This document shows positions 49,801 through 61,800 of a DNA stretch of 64,000 bases, piece by piece; position 1 is the stretch's first letter, and each line of letters opens with the position of its first letter. The notes under the pieces were generated by a model. The model was not told the DNA's origin, made no database searches, and worked only from the letters and a program-made list of their open reading frames with translations. Source of the stretch: Steromphala cineraria. Lineage: Eukaryota > Mollusca > Gastropoda > Trochida > Trochidae. Where the stretch lies: NCBI GenBank assembly GCA_916613615.1, contig OU744734.1:33550301-33614300 (forward strand), given 5' to 3'. Made by a program: the position numbers and the translations under genes.

Positions 49801-52800
49801 ATGTAACTGGCAGACCACTAGGTATGCAGTGCAAGGGTGATAGAATCAACACCGGACAGGCAGGCACAGACTATTACAGGATATACAAAGGTTGTTATTA
49901 TAACTACATCATCTTCATTGTGTTGTCATAACAATCATAAATGACTTTCAAATCATATTCTTACCATTTATTGTAAAAATCATTTTTTTAGGTATGTCAT
50001 GATAGAGCGATGTATCATCATAGTTTAGTTCACAATGTGATACACAATGCAGCTCACTAAATTGTGATACAAATTTTAGTGAATATTAGTATAATTTTAG
50101 TGGATATCAAATCCAGAAATTCAGAGTTTGTGAAAATAGCGGAGATACTTTTTTTAGTTGAAAATCATAAAGCATGACAAGATTCACAAAAATTAAAGTG
50201 TTAAACTGTTCTATACTAAGCTTACTCTCTGGTTAGAAATGTTGGACTAAGAACAGTGACATGGTTTCATTCTGTAAGAATGTCATGTTTACTTTATTGT
50301 GATAAGTATCATATCGTGAGGAAACTGTACCATAAGATCCCTAGTACATGTATTTTCATATTTTCTGTCATCATCATCTTGATAGTCATTTTTATCATCA
50401 ACAGTCAGTCCTCCAGTCATTATTGAATAACAGCCGTTAGATCCTTTTTAACCACAACCCATCAACAAGATGCTAAACCAAAAACCTACAAAATGTTGAA
50501 CATCTTGACCATCTGTGAGAAATGATTAGTAAGCCAGACAAAGAAGAATGTGGAACAAGGATGTAAGTATTGACACCTAGACACCAACATTACTTACAGA
50601 GAGGTGACAACATGTAGCACAAGATGGAACTAAGTCTCTGAAATAACTTTCATTAGAATTAGATAATGGAAAGGGCCTAAGCCCTTAGATAAAATAGAAT
50701 TTCATCTTAAATCAAGTCTTACTTTACAAGTGGAAAAGTAAGTTTATGGTTAAAATTTGAAGAACTAATCTTTGGGTTAGACTACACACACAAGACTTAG
50801 CACATAGTCACTTTGTGACACCAGGGCCGGACACCAGAAGAATGTGATACAAGCATGCAAGTAATGTCACCTACAGAGGGCGGTGTGTGTCTGGAAGTGA
50901 GGGGAGGGGAGGTATATACATACTGCTACACTAGGGGTGTGAGGTGGATCACTCAGGATGTACCACTTCTAGTCCTTGTGTCACTTCCTCTTTCATCTCT
51001 ATCTCTCTGTTCATGTCATTCACATCTTCCAACCTTTTGTTTATATGGTACAGTTAATGGATTGCTAATAGATATATAGAGGATACTAAACGACCTTCCA
51101 TTTAATACTATTTTTATTAAACGAGTAAATGATTTTGTATAAAACGAGCGAAAATTTATTAAATGGAAGGAAGTTTAGTATTCTTTTTATTACTTGCCCT
51201 AAAAATCATGCAAACTTGCCGAAAATGTGCTGAAACTAACAGTTCCGCGACTCGGCACCCAATGTGATGAAGCGCTTACATTGTGACGTCACAACAGCTC
51301 ACTTCTGTGACGTCATACTTGCATTGTGATATTACACTAGTTTAATATTGCCGTATAAATATTACACTGCGGTATCTTACACGGCGTGTAATAAAATACA
51401 CAGTTTACACTGATTACCATGTTCCCCTTATCAACATCACCAAATATATACTTTTAGCATCCATCACTATAATCTGGGATTGGATAATGTTTGTGGTATA
51501 TCTCCACATGATATGCTTCACAATAAAGATATAGATTGATTTTTGTTGTGGAAAAAAGTTTAATTGTAGCATTGTACTATCTGTCCAATTTTCTGCATAT
51601 ACCCGGTCATATTCTGTACTCCATAATGGTATATACATATACCAATGAAAATATAAATGTGATATTTTACAAAAATACACACAAATAATGATGGAGAGAT
51701 AGTCACTCAATACTGCTCAATATACAGGAAGTGAAAAGATAAGATTATAAGGTGAGGAAAATAAATGTTTTGTACTTGTTTCTTGCAAATATTGATTACC
51801 AATATGAATGACAATTAACATGAGAAAGCATAAACTCAAAAATAGTCAAAAGTGTACATATCTGTGTAACTCTGAACTGAACGAGCAATATTTATACATT
51901 TTATTATCCTGGAAACATGTTTGCTTTTATTAATAAACATAACTTTGAATATCAAATGTGTATCAAATATCCTTTCCCCAACTATTACAGGCCCATATTA
52001 AATGGCACACAATCACAGATACAATACTAAAGCTAAGGCAAAGCTATGCACTGGCCGAAATGGCTATAAAACAAATAGAGAAATGAATGAAACAGTCACT
52101 ATGGGGACATATACCTCTGAACATGGAATTTGCAAAATGACTGGTAAGCTTGTGAGAATATTCAACAACATAGAATTGCTAAGAATGAATAATGTTAGCA
52201 GAATTTATTTTTATCAATCTTACTAACTATTCATATAAAGAATATAAACATATGAGAAGAAAGCAGAAGGTTAGAATATATTATATACGCAGACATAGAC
52301 CACCGATACCTCTAGACCAGCGATTGTGTAAAGTTTGTCACACACTGGAGGATGAGATGCATCATATCATGTCATGCACAAGATACATTAAGGAACGTCA
52401 CTATCTTGTCCGTAACATTGTCGCTATAGACAATAATTTCAGAAATCTTGATGAGCACAACCAGTTTATATATATATTTTATCGAATAGAAGACCCGAAT
52501 TAGTTGAAACCATCTGCTACCATGTTTACAAATTTGTCAATAATGACATCACTTGAGAAAATGTATCATTAATGATTATCACAATTGCTCAATGTCCATT
52601 TGTCATATATTTTATTATTGTATATGTATATTATGTAGCTTTAGAATATTGTCACTGTTTCAATGTGGAATGTAATGGCAATAAATATCTTATCTATCTT
52701 ATCTATTAACAGCCTATAGCCAAGTTGATTCAACATGACCTGAACAAATTTGTTGATTTTAATACACCATACACAGAACACATACAGTATTCAGATATTT

Positions 52801-55800
52801 CATTCTGCCCCTTGAACATATTCTTTTTCCCCTGCTGTACATAGAACGCATTCCTATACCCTATTGTAAATAAAACATTTTCTTGTTCGATTCTATAAAA
52901 AATTATGAGAACTAAGCATGTCATTATTGAATTTTATAATACTTAGAAATTATAATAATCTGCTGAAAATTAGACATGAAGAAGAATTTTATATCACATG
53001 ATAAAACATGGTCAATGTTTTTAAGTTTCTACTCTGTGGTTAGATGTAACATACCTAACACTGATTTAAGAAGGGAGCTACCATTGAATGGTGAATCTAC
53101 CAGTATTGCTCCCATTAAACACCAATTTGAGTGATACACTATAATTCAGTCATTCAATATAATATCATACTCACAATCATAAACAAAGTTCTGTTTTAAT
53201 CTAAGAGATCTCGACATCAAGAAAATCTCTAGATCTAGTTATGTATAGATCTGCATACATACCTAACAGGAAATATTAACACCTAAAGTGAAACTAATCA
53301 AACTGTCAAACTAATGAACAGTGAATATGAATTAATTCTAACCAAAATTGTACTTACAAGAAGTCATGTCCGGATCAGCGATTGTTGATGAAATATCGAG
53401 ATCAAAATAATCCTCAATTTAGCAGATAGTGACAATGAGTAAGTAATCATATACTATTGGTATATATGAAGTAAGTAATCTCCCTTTAGCTATGGCAAGG
53501 TATTCGCTCAGTGAACAGAGGCACACTGATAAACCTTTCCATTCATCGGGCTTCTTACCATGTGACCTACATAACTTCCATGTTTACAAATCTAGTTTCA
53601 TTGTGCAAGGGGACGTATCTTGTCTTGTTGGCGTGTCGTCGTGACATAACATGATGCAATGGAAGCTTGTTGTCCATGATAACATCATCTTAATCATTGC
53701 AATATAATTATCATAGGCTGTAGCTTCAGAGCAATGTGACGCTGATAAGATAATTGATAAGATTCTGTCAACTCAAGATGATCTATGCATGTAGCATAGC
53801 TTAGATGGCTGACATAACTGACAAGGTTTTAGTAATGGATTTTGATTTGTTATTCACATGTTGTGACTAACAATGAATGGAAAAATGTAAAAGCAGATTT
53901 AATGTTATTAAAATCTTTTTTAAATCATTTATTTACTTTAATTAAAGCACATTCAGCATTGCTAAATGTTGCCTGCATTTACGAAAAGGTTAAAAAATAG
54001 GATCAAGATACCTCAATACTGAGAAAGAAGTGTGTGTGCAAAGTATGATCCTCATCCAGAAAGGTCCAGATTAATTCTCAGTGGTTTCATACCAAACTGA
54101 AAGACTTTAATATATTGGAGTTGTTGCTTCCTTGCTTGGCACCTAGCATTATATGGATAAAACAATGCTTAAAATGGGACTGCAAAGTTGCAAGGGCACA
54201 AAAACTATGTCAACTTTACACTGTTATGATGACAAGTTTAATAATAATTATCAAGGGTTTCAATCAATAAAACAATTAAGCACTCTCTGAGTAGGACAGG
54301 CAATTGACTTTGATTGATCAGGAAGTTTATATGACAAACTTCCTATTCATACTGACTCACATAAGGATAGGCTGACAAATCAATTGATAAATACAAAAAT
54401 ACTCCAATGTTCACTGTATCATCAACTGGCATTTTCAACCAGATATGCCTCTTATCTTCCTCTTTGGTTATATGACAAGAAACGTTTATGATTTTGTTCA
54501 CTTCCGATGGCTGGGTTTGTATGTCCCCCTGCCGTGTATTGCTGCAGACTCCATGGCAACACTCACTATTCACCACAAGTATCTCCAACTCATAATGTTT
54601 GTTCATTGATAAAGGCTTCTTAGTCTAAACAGATATTTTGTTTCGACTCTGTAGGAATTTGATAAGATGTGTGGGATGGTCGATATGGTTTCATGTGCCT
54701 AGTTGTGAGTTCAACCGACCCTGAAAATGTTGTCTATGAAATAACATATTGCACTTACAACTGGCTTGAATGAAGATATTTAATTGCTATAACCTTACAA
54801 ATCTTAAGTATTAAATTAAAATTTAGAAAGGAATATTTGGTACAGAACTGAAACACTTAACAATAACCTTTGGTATTTGAGATGTAACTTCAGCTCCACT
54901 GTGTAACCATGTAACTACACAACAGTGAGTTGGAGTGACTAAGACTACTAAGAACAAACATACAAATACTTTGATAAATACAATCTGTTCCAGGAACCAC
55001 TTATATCAGTGAAATATTGTGCGGAGTTGCAAAATATCTTTTACATGATAATACTATTTTGATAACAGCCATCTGGTCGGAAAAAAATCATATTTTTAAT
55101 TTTTTTTTGTATATTACAATATACATAAATATACAACTAGATTTATCTTCAGCTAGATATCAGTTAAGAAAATTCCAGGAGAGCAATGTTGTACATATTG
55201 ATAATAAGCATGCAGTAGACACACACACTAACATATTTGTCTGGTGTATTGCAAGACCTCACATTCCATGAATATTGAATTATTTGCCAGGACGAGGAAA
55301 ATCTTTGCTAATGGCGTAACGATTAGATAATGGTGCTCCACAGAATGTTACATTGCCAGGAAGAGGCAATTTGGCTTCTAAATGAGTAAATGATTTCTCA
55401 CCTACACGATAAGAGAACTGTGAACTAAGCAAATGTCACATTCTTGAATTATTGGGAAAGTATGTTCAATTGCCCAAAGGTTTCTTATATGGCATGTGCA
55501 AGTGAACCACCATCTTGACTGACAGAAGCGCTCTGATTGTGCTTGACTATGATTTGAACATATTTATTCATTAAACAATTACTTTTTATTGGCAAAGACA
55601 AAAGATGGGTAGACTTGCTTTAAAAGAGGCTATGATATTGAAAGTGACAATGTTATGAGAGACGTTTTAAGGCAGATTGATTATGAGCCTTGCCGTGTAA
55701 GAAATAAGTAGTGTATCATTAGCTTATACAATTCATGGACATGCTGTGTGTCATATTTGACGAGCACTAATGACGCTATTACAGCTGGTTAGATGAAACT

Positions 55801-58800
55801 CATCCCAAAACAAGGTAATGAGAGCTTCATCAGCAGATTCCACTTAAAACATGATAGATGATTGGAGGCAAACTGGCATGTATAGAATGCAGTCACACTG
55901 AGTCTGGAATGTACTGCAGGGGCAGAATGCATGGACAGCTTGACATATTAACAAACAATGAACTTTGTTCATTTGTTTGGATGTTTACATTTGAGCTACG
56001 AAAATGTTCAACAAAGTCATATCCTTAAAGACTTTCACCTGCAGGATAGGTGAGATGATTGATGTTGTACACATTTAACAGGGAGAATAGTACCCATGAA
56101 GGGATAAAGCATGCCATGACACTGTAGCTATGCATTGCAGTGAACCCTGCCAGCAGACTACCCAGAGCAAACCCAGTGAGTTGCAATGTGTGGTAGCTTG
56201 ATACAGTGGTTAGAACAGTTCTCAGCAGACAGCATGGGTACCTGGTGAGATTTGAACCCAGTACTCTTGATCCAAAGTTAAACTTACTATCTTCTATGCA
56301 ATCCAACCAACAGAAAGCATGGTAAAACCAATTAGTCTAAGGGTCACAATACCACACCTATGAGCTTTTCTTTTATTGCAAACTAGTGTAATTTAATATT
56401 TTCAGCATTGTATGACATAAGGCCCATCTACATGCCTTGTAAATGATTACTTATTGTGTTTTTTATTCAATTTAGCATTCAATATCTACAAAATTACTCA
56501 GTGCTGCCAACTTTTCAAGCTTGTTTCAAAAGAATATTTCTAATTTTTTTTTGGTGATGATTTTACAAACTCATGATGTTCTAATTAATCATTTTCATTT
56601 TTAACCTGACTTCCTGATCAAGTTTATTTGCAAACGAAAAACAGGAAGTAATAATTTACTTTGATTATTTGTCCTGGCTACTGAAATTTATCTGAATGAA
56701 ACTTACATTTAGGACTATACAAAATCTGTTTATTTGAAATTAAAAATCAAACCCATCATATCAACATCAAAATTGAATTAAACTCATTCTTCCAAGCAAA
56801 ATAAATTAACAGTATCAGTTGACACAAGGACATACAAAACATGCTTATTCAACTAACAAACACCTCTATTAGCAATATACAAGGGAAAACAGTACAAAGG
56901 CAATTATTGGAAATCTATAATTCCCTGTAGAGCAGCAATCAGTTATGTTTAGACTATTGACCACATGAAATAGCCACTGTCCAGAACATAATGGCCATTT
57001 GTCTCGAGTATTATCTCTCCTCTCCGTCGCTGTTATTAATTATTCATTAAAGGCAAAGATAGTGATAGGGGTTTGTGGCAATTATACTACTGGCTGCTAC
57101 TATCATTAGATTAATCGCGGAACAGACCGATTCCATGTGGCGCCGGGTCTTGGAGGGTCTTGTGTGAGTATTGATCTCTGATTGGTTGGATTGTGAAAGA
57201 ACAGCCACGGCAAACAGTGCCATAATACTCACTTGTACTTGTGTGGCACTGACTAACATTGACTCATTAATGGTATGGCGCTAGTAATAGTGTGCTGCAC
57301 TTGTTGTACAGTTTGTAAGTAGGTAATCAATTGTACAACAGGTTACCAATTTGTACAACTTGTTAACAATTTGTTAAACGGTTTTTCAATTTATAATACT
57401 GATTATTAACTTGTACAACATACAAATTACCAATTTGAATTTGAAGGTAACAGTTTGATGTTTGAAACATAACTTTCAAAGATGTATCAAAAAGAGTGAA
57501 GAATGAATAATTTGTTGCCCTTTACCAGGAAGTGCTATTTGGCATCATGCTCAGAGATGGTTCAACATAACAGCACAAGCAAGTTGGATCCGCCTTACAA
57601 AAAACAATATTTCAAATATGCCGAGTTTGGGTTTCAAAGTTTCACCAGAGTGTGTTTATCAGGAGCATATCTCACATTCCTGGCATAGAAAGCTCAAACT
57701 TGAACATAATGACTCATGAGATGGAAAATGGTATTTTTTTGACAATTTAAACCCGATCTGGCCGTTATCAGCAACAGTAGCAGAGCTCTTGAAGCCGGAA
57801 TGTTTGAAACACACCCTTCAATTGTGTTCTTAGAGATATAGGCAATCGTTGGTGTACATGCTACTGAGGTATTATTTTGGCTGGAGGAAAGTCTGAAAAC
57901 TGCTTTGAAGTATATTGCAATGAAACCTGAAAGACATAAATGTTTTGTCTTGGAAGGTCATATTTATCCTCAGAAAATTCAGTGAACCTCAATCAAATTA
58001 AAATACTCATTTAATGTAAATGTATGAGGATTCATTTCGAAAATAAACAATAACTTTTATGATGAATAAATTGCAAGATCTCATAACCAACACCATAATA
58101 AAGTAAATATATAGTTTCATCACTTGATTATACCCCTGTGGCTTGTTTTTTAAGTCTATTCATGAGTGAAAATAATGAAAGCATGAAATGTATGCATTAG
58201 AAGTATTAACAAGTAAATACATGTATTGATAAACTAAGTCCTTTTTAAAAAAAAGTTACCCTAATGATTTTCAATGTAAATAATTTCTTATTGTTGATAT
58301 TTCAAGGAATATAGGTAATTGGTATTAAGACTCAGAGTAGTCAATAAAAAGTATTCACAACAAAAAAAGAAAATACATGTAATAATATGTTGGCCAAAAT
58401 TGTTTCCCAGAAAACCCTTGGACTTGCAGGCTAAACTGGAATATTTCACATATTTGAAATTTGATTGCATGAAAAGTGATTATGATCGACCCCACATCAA
58501 ACTACCAATGTGCTATTACATGAAGGATGTATTTAAAGTCGAGGTGTTAATGTTGGCATATACTACATTTATTGACAAAAGGCCAGGATATAATGATCAT
58601 ATTACATACCCTTACTACAACACAGTGTTACTTTGTACATTTCCTGTTGAACATAATTGCCAAATTATCTCAGTCAAGATCGGGCCTTCAAAATGACATA
58701 TATTTCCTGTCAAAATGTCACCAACACAACCCTTTGCTCTATTATTTGGTAATGTTACAAAATATCAAAACGTCACTGTAAAATTTGACTTTGGGAGGGA

Positions 58801-61800
58801 TGCAAGCAAGCCGAGCATGAAATGGTTGAAGGTAAAGGAATACCTCACGGATTAAAGTTAATATCCTTGTGAAGCTTTATAGCAATAAATGAACAGTGGA
58901 GAAAACTTAATGTGATTTCAATGAAAATTCAAAAATACATGTTCGGGGAAAGTCATGGGACTTTCAATTGAGATAAACAAAATTCTACTTAAAAATTATG
59001 ATTTAATAACCCTTGAACGTTGGTTTTAAGAGTTTTAAGTACTTCCTAGATGTTTGTTAGCTTATAGTTTGAGCAACTTTAGTGGAGCAAAATTACCACA
59101 ATTTTCTCTTATATATTTTTAATAGATGAATAAAACTATAAATGAAAGGACCAGGATATGAAAGTTGTCAAGTATGTACTTTTCATGCAGATTTGAAATT
59201 ATTTTTTATTACATCATTTCAATCCTGTCCGTTAAGCTTTATTGCATTTTTCAAAACTTATGAATATCAATTATGAGTCAGAAGGCAGACTAAAGAGTGT
59301 CAATTTCATGTGCCTTAGGTCATCATGACCTGTCACTGTTTGCAGCTGTTTATTGACACTTGTTATGAACATTTCAATAACAACTTTATTAAATTTTACT
59401 TCAGGCAGTATGTCTAAGAATTTAATAATGTACCGGTATGCAGAATACAAGAGAATATTATGTCAGCACTTTTGAAATTAAAAATTCTATTGTATTAATG
59501 AAATCTAACACCTTAATTTCAAACGTCTCAGAGTCAATCAATTGTTGTTCTTTCAAATCCTTGGTAAGGATATTTCAATTCATTGCTTTTCAAAGTTCAA
59601 ACTTTTATATGAAAAAATATATTTTTTCGATTGTTTGGGTGATTAAATTTAAAATAGTTAGTTCTTATTTGGGCCAATTTTCTGAATACCGGTACATTTG
59701 AAAGTTGATGCTATTTAGTATTATTTACTAAATTAATTCCCTCACGATTCTCTGAAAGACTTTTTATGTTTACAAAGCAATAAATCCAATTACTTAAACC
59801 CTGCTCTTTTTTCACATATATAACTGTATTAGCTTATAAATATTATTTTACATTTCAACATCAAAATAAAATTTACAAGGAATAGGCCTATTTTACTGAA
59901 GAAAATTAATTGAATTTATATTACCCTAAAGTTGAATTACCATCTTAATTGTTGTTTGCCAATTCAAATTCAAAAATGTAAATATTTATAATTTGACTTG
60001 CAAATGCTGTTTTATCATTATGAATAATCCCAAAGTTAAAATGCAGCACATTTTACACAATGTCCAATTGATAAAATCGAATAGTTTTCCTTCTTTCATT
60101 TCCTGATCAAACTACCCTTATCTATGCAACAGATACATGTAATAGGTAAATATATGAGGCCACTAGTTTTGTTTGTTGGAAAACTAAGTTCACTAAATAT
60201 TTATATAATTAATTGTAATTGAAGTAGCCTATACTGTGTATAATTTGAGGTTACATCAAAGTCTAATGATGGTATATTTTCAGAAATACTGATAGAAAAG
60301 TCATTCCTGTGTTGAAGAACCCACATTTGTGAGTATCCCCTATGAGTAAAGCCGACCTTGAAATGGAGATGTCCCAATTGAAGGGGATGGGGAATATGTG
60401 TTAGGGGGAGGGGAGGGGGTGTTTGGGGGAGTATGAGTCACTGATACATGTTGTATATGACTGTTTGCCTGTGTCATCAGCACATGTTCTGACTAGCGAG
60501 CTGACAATTTGTAATGTGACACTATGTGATCTTTTTAATTCAACATGGTTGAATTTTAACAACATATTTGTAACATTGTTCATATTTGATAAAAAAATGA
60601 GTTCACCTACAATTTCTACAAAATATGGGCTTTTAGATAGCATATTTAATAAAATGTATTGTATAAATTTGTTTCTTTTATCATTCCTAATACTTATATA
60701 AGAATTAGTTTCTTCAAATTGCTGCTCTCCCTGGAGGAAACCACTTTGTACAAATTCCTCACATCCTCTCACAAACATCCCATGGGAGTTTCTTTGGTGA
60801 CACGCATGCATCAAGCATGGCCTAGCCCCTCTAAGTATTTCACAAATGTATCTGCTAGTAAACCTCCAATCCTGTAGCCTGTCCAGCCTATAAGAGAATA
60901 TGCAGGCACCGTCTCCAGGGCAACAAGAGAAACTGGATATGAAGGACGCCAAGATGAATTTGACAAGAACAGTTGGACCCTCTGCGAGAGGTTTGGGGGA
61001 GACCCCCATAAACCCCCTCCCCTCCCACCCAGAATAAGCATGAGAGCAGACGGCCGGGCCCCTCCGAGTAGCACGCATTCTAGACACAATGCCGTATCGA
61101 TGCGGCGTGACAAAGGGTCGTGAAATACCGTTTGACATCTTCCGTTTGTTTCATAGGGCTTAGTCAAACAATGGATGCTGCTGGATTGTCCCAGAGTAAA
61201 CCTCATCCAGCAAAATAACCAAATTTGTAAACAAGCAACGGCGTTAAAAAGTCATAGAAAAGCTCAGAAAGGCTTTTTAACACGCACAAAGTGGCTATGA
61301 CACTAGACGAAAGACCATCTGTCAAAATTTTCAGGGAGCCTTGAATCCCGATTTTGCCCCTGTCCAAACGACGTTCCTTGCTTACACCTGTTCAGTCGCT
61401 TAACGCCCTCGTAAGGACAAAAATGCGACTTTGTCGTGGGAAAATATCTTCATACGCTTTACGTAATATTATTCAACTATGATGGTCGGAATAATTATCA
61501 TACAATGACATGATGGCTAACATGAGTCATGGAACCGAATTATTGAAGGAAATTTTCAGCGTTTAAACTTCGTCTTTTGAGTTCCTAGAACACATGACGG
61601 AGAAATATACCTTGAAAGTGATACAATCAACAAAAAGTTTCTCAATCGATCTCAAATAATGTGAAGAGATAAGAAAGCGCGCCTCGATTCCGTGACCCAT
61701 GCTTGAATCCATTATTACGGAACGATTACTCAATGCCGCTGTCAAATTATGCAAATACTAAATATCATGCCAAAATGGTTCGAGAAAATAAAACTTAACC

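Noticed and set aside
56190..56275. A tRNA gene
   Set aside because: The A and B boxes are degenerate and no acceptor stem or anticodon arm can be drawn. It is better explained as a SINE tail.
58319..58696. 125-codon plus-strand ORF
   Set aside because: It is rich in residues of AT-rich codons and overlaps another open frame. No motif was seen.
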